Origin: Basidiobolus ranarum
Taxonomy: Eukaryota; Basidiobolomycota; Basidiobolomycetes; Basidiobolales
Assembly: GCA_040143965.1 (NCBI GenBank)
Contig: JASJQH010006943.1
Location: 1-34,156 of the forward strand
Direction of reading: 5' to 3'
Length of the DNA stretch: 34,156 bases
Position numbers and translations under genes: made by a program. The notes under the pieces were generated by a model, which was not told the origin of the DNA, did not search any database, and saw nothing but the letters and a program-made list of their open reading frames with translations. Shown here one piece after another: positions 1 through 10,983 of this stretch. Position 1 is the stretch's first letter. Each line of letters opens with the position of its first letter.

Positions 1-537
1 TATGCATCCATGTTTAAACAATCACCCTAATAAAACCATATATACATATATAACCTCGTTGAACGTACAAGTAGCGTGAAAATTAATAGCAGTTCTAACA
101 ACAATACATATTTAAAATGTTGAAATCTCGTAGCATGCTTTTTCTTATCAACTCTCACCACCTTCATAGAACTCAATACGATGATAATACTCACCATCAC
201 CTAATAGAAATATAGTATCATACCAGGCAGGTACTAAGACGATTGGACGTTCTCTTGAATAGGTGCTATTAAATAGCAAACACACCAGATATTAGCTAAT
301 TACTATGGAAATTAGAGAGTCTGGACAGTTGGGTATTAAGATATTTAGACTCTCACAACTATTCAATATACTTCAACTCACGCAACTATCAAACATAATT
401 AGACTCAGGATTGATTACCGTTCACCATCGAACTTCATCTTTATTTAGGATGGGAGGAAATGAAAAGGATTCAGTTAAAGTGAAGGACTAGTTAGTGTAG
501 TTGATATGTTTTAGAAAATGCAGATAGAATGGAACAA
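1..537. other. Gene-free stretch downstream of QCR8
   Basis: AT-rich DNA beyond the QCR8 stop codon. No open reading frame, RNA gene or repeat could be supported. It presumably includes the QCR8 3' untranslated region. Confidence 0.5.
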
Positions 538-801
538 TTATTCGCGCTCATGAGCACCAGCCTTAGAGTTCAAGTATTCATGGCGAGCAACTCCCCAAGT
601 GTACACGGTATAGAAAATGAGGGCACCTGGTGCGATCCAAGGAATTTGAGAAACGAATCTACGGTAAGTCTTGAAGAGACCATTCTTGAGGACACCAGCG
701 AAAGCGCGTTGCTCGTTAGGAGAAAGAGAGTAAGAAATGATACCACGTTGAGTGGGACCACCAAGGTGACCCCAGTTACCCATCCATTTACCACCGCCCA
801 T
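538..801 (-). CDS. QCR8: Cytochrome b-c1 complex subunit 8 (QCR8)
   Basis: Encodes 87 residues in one coding exon. The start MGGGKWMGNWGHLGGP, the following QRGIISYSLSP and the tail YLNSKAGAHERE match fungal QCR8, the small ubiquinone-binding-protein subunit of respiratory complex III in the mitochondrial inner membrane. One hydrophobic helix lies near residues 47 to 68. The ATG at 801 is chosen over an in-frame TTG at 810 because family members begin with the MGGGK-type sequence. A likely 5' untranslated intron (819..873, GTAAGT to CAG) precedes the start. The gene diverges from PAM17 across about 0.5 kb, so both may share regulatory sequence. Length fits the family (about 80 to 100 residues). 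Confidence 0.93.
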   Translation of the reverse strand: MGGGKWMGNWGHLGGPTQRGIISYSLSPNEQRAFAGVLKNGLFKTYRRFVSQIPWIAPGALIFYTVYTWGVARHEYLNSKAGAHERE

Positions 802-818
802 TTTATTCAATAGAAATC

Positions 819-873
819 CTGCAAGTAAGAGATTAGTTCACTTCTATAAGAAAATAAAGGGTGCTTCACTTAC
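819..873 (-). other. Probable 5' untranslated intron of QCR8
   Basis: Read on the minus strand, a 55-nt stretch begins GTAAGTGAAG and ends CTTACTTGCAG, 18 bases before the QCR8 ATG. Ends and length match the other introns in this window. The upstream exon has no start codon in frame with QCR8, so it appears non-coding. A transcript would be needed for proof. Confidence 0.6.
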
Positions 874-1096
874 CAAGAAAGTTACAAAGATACAAGGAAA
901 CGGTTGTAAATTTCAGATATTAAGTCACTTTACATATTACCCCAAGAGAATTTGCATTTTTTTGATTATTTCCCCAATCATACAGATGTGAAATTCCCCC
1001 CACACCATTTACTCTTCATGGGTACACACTATCACTGATCCCATTATGAAAATCCCATTGGATAGCTAGTAAAAGGGGGTTACTTCGGTGACTTGG

Positions 1097-1126
1097 TAGG
1101 GTTAGGGTTAGAGTTAGAGCTAGAGT
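1097..1126 (+). promoter_or_regulatory. Telomere-like hexamer run (telobox type) between QCR8 and PAM17
   Basis: Five consecutive hexamers: TAGGGT twice, then TAGAGT, TAGAGC and TAGAGT. The run lies between the divergent QCR8 and PAM17 genes. Short TTAGGG-type elements in fungal promoters are known binding sites for Myb-type telobox factors (TBF1 class). A regulatory role here is inference. It could also be a remnant of repaired DNA. Confidence 0.5.
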
Positions 1127-1296
1127 GGAAATTGTTCGAAGAGTGAATGCATTTAAAATAGGAATAGTAATGTTCGAATCGTGAAAAAAATTGTTCACTC
1201 CAAGATCCTTCGCGTACCTACCTATATTTATACGCATAGTTTCTCAACTATCTCTTCACTTGATTATTATTTTTGGTTTAGAAGTAAGAAGAAAGG

Positions 1297-1982
1297 ATGA
1301 CTTTTCAAAGATTAACTTGTGTACGTACAACTTTACCTCGTATTCAAGGTATCTCCCTTGTAAAACGTACCTTTAACTCTGGTAGAACTCACTTTGAAAC
1401 TTTGAAAACTCCTAGTGAGAAACAACCCGAAACTTTATCAGAAACCGAACTTTCTTGGGAAGAATATTTTCAATTGAGACGTAACAGACGTACTAGAGAA
1501 AGACTCTCTTCTATTCCTACCACTATTGTTGGTGTGGGTTTAAGTAGTGCTTATTTCGCCTCTCTCGAAGTCGACCCAACTCAAACTATATTTGGGGTAG
1601 ATCCTTTGGTCATATATGCTGCTGGTGTAGTCGCTTCTGGTTTTGGTGGTTACTTGGTAGGCCCTTTGTTTGGTAACGGTTTATGGGGATTATTCCACCG
1701 TAACTTGGCCAGCAAGATGGATATTGTAAGTTTAACTCGATACTTGCTTCGAAATAATAGATAGATTAGCTAACTTTAGTACACTTTCTTATCTAGAGAG
1801 ATAAAGAATTTTATCAACGTATCAAGAAACATCGCTCTGACCCTTCCCTGAACTCTTTCAGAAATCCAGTGCCTGACTTTTACGGAGAAAAGATCAAATC
1901 CGTCAGTGACTATCGTTCTTGGTTACGTAAACAAAGAGAACATCAACGTAAAGCTACTTTCTTCTTAGGAAAAGATGAATAA
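1297..1982 (+). CDS. PAM17: Presequence translocase-associated motor subunit Pam17
   Basis: Two exons (1297..1725 and 1797..1982) with a 71-nt phase-0 GTAAGT...TAG intron encode 204 residues. The N-terminus is rich in Arg, Thr and Ser, as expected for a mitochondrial presequence. The conserved core starts at LSWEEYFQLRRNRR. Two membrane segments follow, near residues 70 to 90 and 98 to 122, with EVDPTQTIFGVDPL between them. Exon 2 carries the conserved NPVPDFYGEKI and YRSWLRKQREH. These match Pam17, a membrane subunit of the import motor that helps the TIM23 channel hand preproteins to mtHsp70. The length is close to the yeast protein (197 residues). Without splicing the frame would stop at 1764 and lose the conserved C-terminal part. 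Confidence 0.94.
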
Positions 1983-2242
1983 AATTCCCTTACAATCATC
2001 CCTTTTTCATTTGCACTCGCACTCGCACACCCATTTTTACTCGCTACCATCCCTATCAAAGTCCTCTTTCACATAAACAATCTCTGACAACTTTGGATTG
2101 AGTTATTCTGGGATTCTTTCATATATTTCTCACTTTTCTCCCCTTCTAGTATGTTGGAATGGAAAGAATCCAATGTAAACAATCATTAAAGTTCATTTTT
2201 AAAAAATCTTTCTTTTCTGAGTGTGGTGTTGGGAATGCAAAA

Positions 2243-3705
2243 TTAAAGATTAGGTGAGGGATTGGATTTATCTTCTAGGATGTCCTTGAAAGAGGTAGTG
2301 GCCGACCCTCTGGCTATAGGTTTGGGTTGAGTTGAGTCAGGCTTCCAGCCAATCTAGTACCCAGGGTTAGTCAGATGAAGTATGTATATATACGCATATA
2401 TTCACGCATATAGCGATCAACTTACCATGTAAATAATCTGAAATGTGGCTGGTATAGTGCCATCCGGATTTCCATACAATTCTAAATTCAATTTGGCTTA
2501 GATCGATTGATGTGGGAGTGGGGGTGGGGAATGGACGGGATAATTACCTTTGTAGATGGCGTGGGAGGCTAATAATGTATCTCTGTGTAGATAACCTCGG
2601 CTATTCATTACCGCATTGGATTCTCCCATGGCTTGAAGATCTTTCATGAGCTCCATTGGACTTGGGTAATTCACTACGATCTCATCAACATCCACTGTGG
2701 TTAGGTTAAATCCAGCACGGGAGAGAAGACTTCCAAGATCACGTGAATCTGGGAGGGGATGAATTGATTAACCAGAGCATCCATAGACTGTGGAAACAAA
2801 GAAAAACTAACCAGCCATAGGCGAAACATGAGGTGAAATACCACCTTCCCGTTCGAGTTCAGATAGTTGTAATGAAGTTCTATCCAAATTTACTTTCACC
2901 ATTAGTAAGGAGGGAATTGTTCAGAATTCAACCATCAAATCATACCTTAGTTCGTAGAGAGTATCTCCACCAAACATTGCACCAATGAATACACCATCTG
3001 GTTTTAAAGCACGACGTATCTGGATTAATGCACCAGGTAAGTCATTAACCCAATGAAGTGATAGACTGCTAACAACTGCTTCAAGTGAGTTCTCCTCAAA
3101 AGGCAACATTTCTTCATCGATCACTCTACGTTCCACTTCGACTAAAGGTTAAATAGTTAGGGCAACTTATATTTCACTCAACTCGATGAAAATCCAATCT
3201 TACCATCATATGTGATATCTGCATCTCTATGTAGCATATTCTCTATAGATAAATATCCGTTTGAATACTTGAAGTAAGGTGTAAAACATAACTCGCAGTC
3301 AAAGTACCTGAAAGTTCGCATTGAATCACTTTACTCGCGATATCTTCATCCAAATGTTTTACAACATGTCCACAACCAGAACCTATATCTACGATAGTGT
3401 GAAATCTTTTTTTGATGTCCTTTAAAGAGTAACACTTGAGTTTATGAAGCCAAAGAAATACGTAAATAAATGGAACTCACAAGTAAACGATCTACAACTC
3501 GAGAGGCAATCTCATCTTTTAAATAGTCCACTTCACGACTCTGAGATACGTTTAAAGCTGCTCTATCCCTTTGAATTCGTTTAACTTTACGGTCAAATAC
3601 TGTGGCTACATTATATTCGGTAGAATAAGCTAGTCGCTGACTAGTATTAATCCCATTTTTCTTTAAGAGTCCACTAAAAAGGGGTGAAAAATTCCTTGAA
3701 AACAT
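2243..3705 (-). CDS. NDUFAF5: Complex I assembly methyltransferase-fold protein, NDUFAF5 family
   Basis: Eight exons on the minus strand (3481..3705, 3308..3419, 3204..3242, 2946..3141, 2812..2879, 2548..2748, 2426..2481, 2243..2353) join in frame into 335 residues. All introns are 61 to 72 nt with GT...AG ends. A mitochondrial-type leader ([12 protein letters not shown]) is followed by [20 protein letters not shown], the SAM-binding loop VDIGSGCG (about 85 to 92), and the family blocks [57 protein letters not shown] and DLQAMGESN. Human NDUFAF5 (345 residues) hydroxylates an arginine of NDUFS7 during early complex I assembly in the matrix. The same role is inferred here. The gene converges with PAM17 (stops 260 bp apart). 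Confidence 0.93.
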
Positions 3706-4590
3706 GTTGAGATATTGGTGGTGAGTACTTTAAACTATATGCATAAACTATCCCCTCTACGTTACGAATTTGAGGCACGGATTTCAAAGAATCGAATTTT
3801 TTACAATGAAAATTTGGCTCGTGGGGCGGGGCAACGCGGGGCTAGTTGAATCTATAGATCATGTGATTTGAGTTTATCACATGTAACTCTATGATTGTGG
3901 CATTAAGGTTTATTACTGTTGCTGTTGTGATAGAACATGCATCCTTGTAGTTGGGAGATCAGTAAGTGAGGTCAGAATGTAGATCCCATAAGTGAGGTTA
4001 TGTAGATTCAGTTCAGGATTTGGTAAATGAGAGTTACGCGAATAGTCAACGTAACCCTGGACGATCTACTTTGTAACAGTAATTCACAGAACAATTCAAC
4101 TAATTGAAGAAGGATCATTGCCGATCAAGGAGGTGGCTCAACTCCGCAACATTAAGTGGTTTCCTACCCTAGGTGAACCCTAAATCTTTGGATAAATGGA
4201 GATTGTGCCTAAGAAACTGGAGATGTCACCTCCAATACATTGTTTAAGACATACAATTGGACAACAGAGCTTCGCTAGCAGTTGTAAGATAGTGATGAAG
4301 ACAAAGGATTCAGGGGAGATAAATCAGTTTGAATGAATGCTCAGGTAAGGTCCAAAAGGTAAGACATGCAAAAAGATGTAAACAAAGGAGAGGTGGTGAA
4401 AGGGTGGAAGGATTCCAAACGAATATGCTTGGCTACCTTCTATCTGCATGTTTCGCGTAAACTGATATTTGGTTTGGTGGGATTCATTCTTTTCAGCGTC
4501 ACGTGCACTCCTGAATTGTCACTATTTAAGTGGATTCAGTATTCTGGTTAGAACTTCATCGCACATCTACTCATTCTTGCCTCACATACA
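3706..4590. other. Intergenic region between NDUFAF5 and the seven-helix gene
   Basis: Divergent promoter region of about 0.9 kb. A short G-rich block (about 3819 to 3844) sits just upstream of NDUFAF5. Short open frames near 4366 to 4550 have no coding character. CTATTTAAG near 4521 could serve as a TATA-like element for the plus-strand gene. Confidence 0.5.
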
Positions 4591-5467
4591 ATGGGTTCAG
4601 CACCAGGCGAAATTGTTACGCCCTTGCCATTACTGTATCAGTCATTCATCTCTATGGCCATTACCTCGATGGTAACTGCCATATTTCTAAGCAACGTTTA
4701 TTACTCTACCAAGATGCTGCTAATTAGCTACAAGAAGCCCATCTTTCAGCTGTGCTTTATTCAATCGATACTGGGTGCAATTACCAATCTTGTACTATTA
4801 ATCACCTTTTTCTACTTCGATGCGGGATGTTCTTTTCGTGTCTATTTTGCTGCCACATTGAACTTGATCTCAATGACTTGTATCGATTTAATCATGCTGA
4901 ATAAGGCTTACTACTGTCAGAGCCGATCAAACTGGGTCCTAGGGATTGGTGTGACTGCACAAGCAGCCAGATTTGTTGCTGGTGGCGTCAACATTGGATT
5001 CACAGGAGTGTTTGTGACTTCACTCTACGGTTGTGGAAGTATCATCAACACCGTAACTGCAATCACTGTGATAGCCACCGAATTCTTCTTGAATCTTTTT
5101 CTTTCCATTTGCTTTATCTCCTCGGTTTATGGTCGCTGGAAGGTCGTCAAAACCAGGCTCCATTCTGCATTACTTACAGATGGGTTGATCTACTTTCTGT
5201 CCACCTCCATTACAAGCATAACTATAGTAATTCTAGTGCTACTTCAAGTACTCGGCGATAACTCTCCTATATTGTTTAATATAAGCTGTAAGTGCATTCA
5301 TTGATACTTGCTTTGATTTCGTTCCTAACCCTTAAACTCATATAGGGGCAGTTGCATCTAAATTGATGGTGGAGCAGCTCAAGCACGCAAGTCACATTGG
5401 CAAAGAACTTGCCAAAGGACCCAGTCATAGTAATCAGCAAGAGAAAACACCAATAACCATGTCTTAA
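4591..5467 (+). CDS. Seven-helix integral membrane protein, function unknown
   Basis: Two exons (4591..5287 and 5346..5467; a 58-nt phase-1 GTAAGT...TAG intron) encode 272 residues. Seven hydrophobic segments can be seen at about 13-38, 51-75, 83-105, 116-142, 152-178, 198-221 and 226-242, the last one crossing the exon junction (SPILFNISWAVASKLM). A polar cytosolic-type tail of about 30 residues follows. Size and helix count resemble small fungal seven-transmembrane proteins or receptor-like proteins, but I recognise no family motif, so no function is assigned. The ATG at 4591 is the first in frame and leaves a short polar N-terminus. The gene converges on the AAA+ ATPase gene (stops 135 bp apart). 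Confidence 0.75.
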
Positions 5468-5602
5468 ACAAAATTTATTGATCCATCTATAATATGGTTG
5501 GCGACTTGGATACTCTTTTTATACTAGTAAATGTACATATGTAATAAATCTAGTCCCTCCATAACAGTGATCCTGATTCTGACATAGGCCTTGATCAAAC
5601 CA

Positions 5603-8600
5603 CTAAAACCCACCAAACATTTGATATCGCATCAATTGCACAGGATTAGTGGATGCCTTGACAGTCTTTAGTGCTGACTTGAAATCCTCTTGCTTCACTA
5701 TTAGCTATATTGAATAAGGTACTTGAGTAAACAGCACATTGTTCATACTATTGTGGTTGAGCATCCTACCTGTGAAGTACCACTAGTTCGGGATCGTTTC
5801 AGTGCATGAATACCAGCCTGCCTAGCCACAGCTGATAAATCAGCACCAGTATAACTGCTGGTCATTCCAGCTAGATCTTCAAACGAGAAACTCTCTTCTA
5901 ATGGGAATTTACGCAGATGTATGCGAAGAATATTGGCGCGCTCTTCAAGGTTTGGTGGGGGCACATAGACAAGACGATCCAATCGACCTAGATACGGTAC
6001 GGAATTAAAAAACGAAAAAAGAGAAAGAATTCACATTGGAATTACCTGGTCTTAAGATGCTCTTATCTATGCTTTCCGGATGATTGGTGGCTGCTAAAAT
6101 GACTACACCATTCTCAACAGCATTGAGTTCGTCCAATTCTAACAGTAATTGAGAAATCAACTAGACAAAAAACCTGAGTAAATTCATTCCATTGATCCAG
6201 ATGCAATTAAGATACATACTTTCTTTCCTAGATTTCCTGCTGATTCACGCTTTCCAAACAAAGCCTCTAATTCATCCAGAAAAACAATGCATGGACTACA
6301 TCTTTTGGCCACCCGGAAGATGTTTGCCAATGCCTTTTCCGACTCTCCGATTTCACTCTTGATGAGATCGGGGATTAGAACAGGCAGGAAATTGGCCGAT
6401 GATTCAGTAGCCACAGCTTTGGCGAGTAAGGTCTTACCAGTGCCGGGTGGGCCATATCTACATATGACTATCTTGTTAGGATGTCGCTTAGTTGAAGGTA
6501 GTTGCTCCTTTCTTTGACTTACAGTAATATTCCACGGGATGGTCGTATTCCCAATCTTCTAAATGCGTCGGCATGCTTGTAGAGCCATATGACAGACTCC
6601 TCCAATGCGCTCTATAAAATGCCCGCTCAATAGTCTGGTCTGAGTTGAAGTGTGTGCATACCTATATCTACCTTGACCTGGCCAAGTCCACCAATATCCG
6701 ACCAAAGCACTGGCTCGATCTTACGAATACTACTATGCTCCCGAAGAGTGTTAATTTTGATGGCATCCATCAATGGAAGAAATTCGTTTGCTGATAAAAT
6801 ATGATCTACATATAAAAGGATTTTCAGTTTTAAGCAGGGAGCGGTTTGTATTCTAATGCGAGACATACTTGAATTTCTGGAGAATTTCGCCTTCGCCAAA
6901 CTGCATAATAGCTCGATATCTACTGCGATATAACCATGGCATTTGTCCGAAACTGACTTGATAACAGTATCGGGGACATTGATGTCCTTCGAACATGCTT
7001 CAAAAATATGGATGCGTTGCTCAGGTGTGGGTATATCCAATACAATTTCATCCTGGGGATTTGAGCGTTACGATAAACGGAATCAATACAATATTCATCA
7101 AAAAAATACCTGGAAATGCTTGCGCAGAGTATGGTCAACGTCAACTAGAGATTCTGCAGTTCCGACCTGGATCATGCAACTCCAATGATTAGTATGTTCA
7201 CTCTAAAAACAAATACAACACTGGGCTTACAAGCAGCACCCTGTGCTCTTTGGACTGTAGTTCGTTTAATATATCAAGAAGATAGTGGTTAAGCGATTCA
7301 CTGGTTTCCGAACTGGAAAATAGCGTCTCAATATTATCAAAGACAACTGTTAATGAAAAGAAATCGCTCGTTATGCTTTCCAATATTAAATGCAATAGAA
7401 AGAGCCTCTTACGAGTAGTTGGTTCCATTTTCACAGCAGTTTCAAAATATTCCCGTATTCCTTTGCCAAATTTTCCTGGATATTTTGTAGACAAGTCGCC
7501 TAGATTTACAGTGAGAACCTGAAGATAGGAATACTAAGTATCAGGTGCTGTGGTGCTAATTTCAAACGAAGACTTACTTTGGAACCGTAATAGTTGGATA
7601 GGTTTTCTATCAAATGAGTCTTTCCTTCAATAAGAAGGTATTTTAGCTCTGCTCTTTCATGATATATATCAACTTATTTGGTGTTTACCGATTCCAGATG
7701 TACCAATTAATAGGAAGTTATTTGGCACCAATACTCCATAATTTTTGCAAGGAGTACGATTTTCAAAAGCAAGAGAAAAGAGTTGTTGCATTCTGAAAAG
7801 AAGATAGTTTAGTTCGCTCTCTACGAGTACTTCAATCTTGAAAGGAATAACCTACCTATTTCCTTCATCTCCATAACAACTAATTAAATTTCCCAGGGTT
7901 TTACGCTCTTGAACGAATTTCCCCTCAATGGATTTCTCAATTGAGATCAGGCTGGTTTGTTCATTGACTATCCCCCATTCATCGCCAGATCCAGTACATT
8001 CACACCGAAATAGATGTTGCTTTCCGTTTCTTAATTGTATTTGAACAGTGTCCCCATTTCGTAAGATTACGCCGGACATTTGCTGAATAATGCGTGAAAA
8101 AGTCAAGGAAAATCATCATTTTCGAAACATGCTTTGATTGCAAATCTTTAGAAAGGATATAATAAGAACTGGGAAGTAATTTAAAATTCGCCAGTGGTGT
8201 CTCTGGCATTATCTCCATTCTCTCCCATCGACGTATAGAACTTAAGGATAATAGAGTGACCTCAACCTAGTGTAATGTCCAAAATCGGTCAACTTTAAGG
8301 AATTCCACTCTTATTCGAGTTTGCTCAAGTATTATCTTGCAAGAAAACGAGAATTGATAATATAACCACCTTACCTCCTCCTCTTCCTCTAATTTGAATT
8401 CCATTATTTGTTCATTTGATAACCACAATGTAGGACCCTCCTTCTTAACTTCTTTAGCGACGCGATTTTTCATGGGCGACCATTCTGGTCCAGAATTCTT
8501 ATCTAAATAACTATCGGACCATAGCTCGAACAGTCCTTGGATTTCTTGGGAACCTATTTTTATCATGGCGCGCACATTTGAATTACCCGAGTATGTTTCT

Positions 8601-8698
8601 AGTGCAATAAACCCTGGACCATTTACATATATTATTTCTTTCCTCTCGGAGCAAAGGGAGGTTCTATTCGAATGTTTTCTTGTTTTGAAAAGCACCAT
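5603..8698 (-). CDS. Type II AAA+ ATPase (CDC48/AFG2 superfamily) with degenerate D1
   Basis: Fourteen exons on the minus strand (8375..8698, 8129..8266, 7856..8082, 7689..7792, 7578..7624, 7231..7518, 7110..7166, 6869..7052, 6672..6805, 6523..6611, 6220..6457, 6046..6160, 5770..5987, 5603..5704) join in frame into 754 residues. The first about 230 residues resemble the p97/UFD1-type N domain (for example NGDTVQIQLRNGKQHLF). D1 has Walker A GTSGIGKT (260-267), but its Walker B reads VVFDNIE (Asp341-Asn342) and the arginine-finger region reads LRKHFQDEI instead of LRRPGRFD. D2 is canonical: WSDIGGL, GPPGTGKT (533-540), FLDELEAL (Asp592-Glu593), Asn636 and RPGRLDRL. The C-terminus VKQEDFKSALKTVK resembles AFG2B/SPATA5L1, and total length fits that group. 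PEX1-like origin is the main alternative. The substrate is unknown. Confidence 0.85.
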
Positions 8699-9099
8699 TG
8701 AGAATAAGTACTGAATAAATTACCCACTAATACTACTTGGTCTTCCAAACTTCAACTTTGCCTCACCCAACACTTTACCCAATAATTCGAACGGAAAAAA
8801 AAGGATTGTTTAAGTGAGGTTTGGTTAAAAATTGGATTAAACTAATTTCGAAATTCAACAATGTGTTAGATTCTCTTCAACATAGATGCAGTCCTCTCCC
8901 CTAATTCAACCAGAGTGTATGCACATCTCCTGAATTCGTATAGACGTTTATATTTAAACTTCAATTTAAACGAATTGAATTTGAAAAAAAAACTGTGAAA
9001 TGTTTAAGGAAGCATGATATATTATCATGCACACTCGACTTGTTCCTGCTCATTTTCGCCCATCTAACATAACGGACCTCCGCGTTTGTTTATTTTATC
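8699..9099. other. Divergent promoter between the AAA+ ATPase and capping-enzyme genes
   Basis: About 400 bp of AT-rich DNA separate the two start codons. There are A-tracts, and a short inverted repeat (TGATATATTATCA, 9014..9026) lies about 75 bp before the capping-enzyme start. No other feature could be supported. Confidence 0.4.
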
Positions 9100-10983
9100 A
9101 TGGGTTCAGTAATTCCTGATATTCCTGGGCGTCCAGTAGAACGTGAATTAGAGCAACAGCTTCGTCAAGAAGTTGGTAAGCTACTAGGTGCAAGCCCTCA
9201 AAGGTAATAACCCTTCGTAAAGAATATATCTTGAACGAATCTAAATGAGAGAAACAGAAATACCCACCTCATCCATAAGCTTATGCTATACTACTGACGA
9301 AATATTTTCTCTTTCTCTTATAGATTCCCAGGTATTTTTTAGAAATATGATAGAATATTACGTTTAGATGTACGTAAAGACAAGTCGAATTAATCACGTA
9401 GTCCATTTGACTTTCCAATAGGTGCTCAACCAATCAGTTTTGGAAATGAACATTTATACCAACTAGAGCGTGAAGAGTGAGTGTTGAACCTTTGTTCTTT
9501 CACCTTTTTGAAAGAAATAAAATAAGCCACCTTTCTAACAGTTGGTCACTTAACTTTTACCTAGTTATTTCGTATGTGAGAAATCAGACGGCGTAAGGTG
9601 CTTGATATATATGCGAATCAACTCACAAAAACAACCCGAAACCTTTCTAGTGTGTTAAGGAAATCATTTCAAGCGACTCTTTTCGATCCTTATTACTTAC
9701 GTTTCTCCTCGAAATACTCTATTAGATCGATCGAAAGAACAAATATCGTTTGGTACGCGAGCTAAAATTCCCAATTCCGGACGATAGTACCTTCACGAAA
9801 TTCCATCATCAAACCATCATTGATGGTGAGATCATACTCGATAAAGAGGATGACGGCAAGGTTGAATTCCTTGAATCGTTACCTTGTTGGAGAGAATGTA
9901 AAATGCTAACCTTGACTCCTTCCACAGATAACACCCAGATTCTTGGCATTTGATTTGCTGGCTATTGCTGGAAAGGCCGTTATTGATAAACCATTCAGTA
10001 AGCGATTAGGGGTCAGTAGGATGTATTCATGAACTTTACGAACTTGGGGAGTAAACTCAATATTTCTTAGTATCTGAGGAACCATGTCTGTGGTCCGTTC
10101 AATCACATGCTAAAGAAAGACCCAAATCTGTCCAGATTTATGCCCTTCACGTAAGCTTTCTATTGTGGTTTTTTGTCAAGCAAACATTCACCCATTGGCC
10201 ATGTAGAGTTGAAGCCAAGAAGATGGAGCGCTCATATGGACTCGAGATGATCCTCAAAGTAGAAGTACCAAAACTCAAACACGAGAGTGATGGTTTGATT
10301 TTCACTGGAGTCGATGCTGACTATCACATTGGAACGTGTGAAAAGATGTAAGAACCAACGCTCTTTCCCTTCTTGTCACAGATCATTGATATCGCAACCT
10401 TTACTCATCGATTTCCTCCAAAGGCTCAAATGGAAACCTCCTAATGAGAACTCAATTGACTTCAAATTGGTTGTGGAGCCTCAAGGAAATGGAAAGCCCA
10501 ACTTCAACTTGCACGTTTGGAAGGGCGGTCGTGAATATGAATTTTTCGCACAACTCGGACTTACCGATGATGAGTGGATTAGGTATGTTAATGATCTATA
10601 GTGAGCCATAGTATTCGAATGAATCGGTGAACTCTTTGTCGATACACATTTAGGTTCCGTAACAATCGTACAAAACTGGACGGTAGAATTGTGGAAGTCA
10701 CGTATGATGAAACACACCTACCACCTTACAAATGGAAATTTTTACGATTTCGAGATGATAAACTTCACGGTAATCATAACTCGGTGGTAGAGAAGATTGT
10801 GAAAAGTATTGAGGATGGTGTGGAAAGTGAAACGGTAATGTTGTATTTCACGTGAATGTACGTTCACTCGTTCGTCCATTCTAACCATGATTCCTCTTTT
10901 AGCTTATCGAACATTGTCCCGCGATACGCTCTGCCTGGAAAGCGCGTGAAAGTGCTCGTGAAAGTAAAAACAAATATAATTAA
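9100..10983 (+). CDS. CEG1: mRNA guanylyltransferase (capping enzyme, CEG1 type)
   Basis: Eleven exons (9100..9203, 9324..9331, 9422..9476, 9565..9649, 9726..9860, 9928..10011, 10071..10150, 10207..10347, 10424..10582, 10654..10834, 10903..10983) join in frame into 370 residues. The enzyme transfers GMP to the diphosphate 5' end of nascent RNA through a lysyl-GMP intermediate. Nucleotidyltransferase motifs appear in order: CEKSDGVR with nucleophile Lys62, DGEI (117-120), RFLAFDLLA (133-141), SDGLIFT (211-217), LKWKPP (232-237) and LRFRDDK (314-320). As in other fungal alpha subunits, no triphosphatase domain is fused. Exon 2 has only 8 nt and supplies part of RFPGAQPISF, a conserved block before the active site. 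The intron-5 donor (GTTGAA) is weak, but the join ties DKEDDGK to ITPRFLAFD without a gap. Confidence 0.93.

Noticed and set aside
6612-6671. Alternative donor GTATGC at 6661 for intron 9 of the AAA+ gene
   Set aside because: It breaks the frame into the next exon. The GTAGAT donor at 6671 gives VKSALEESV with the normal spacing of the IGGL...VK...L.E block.
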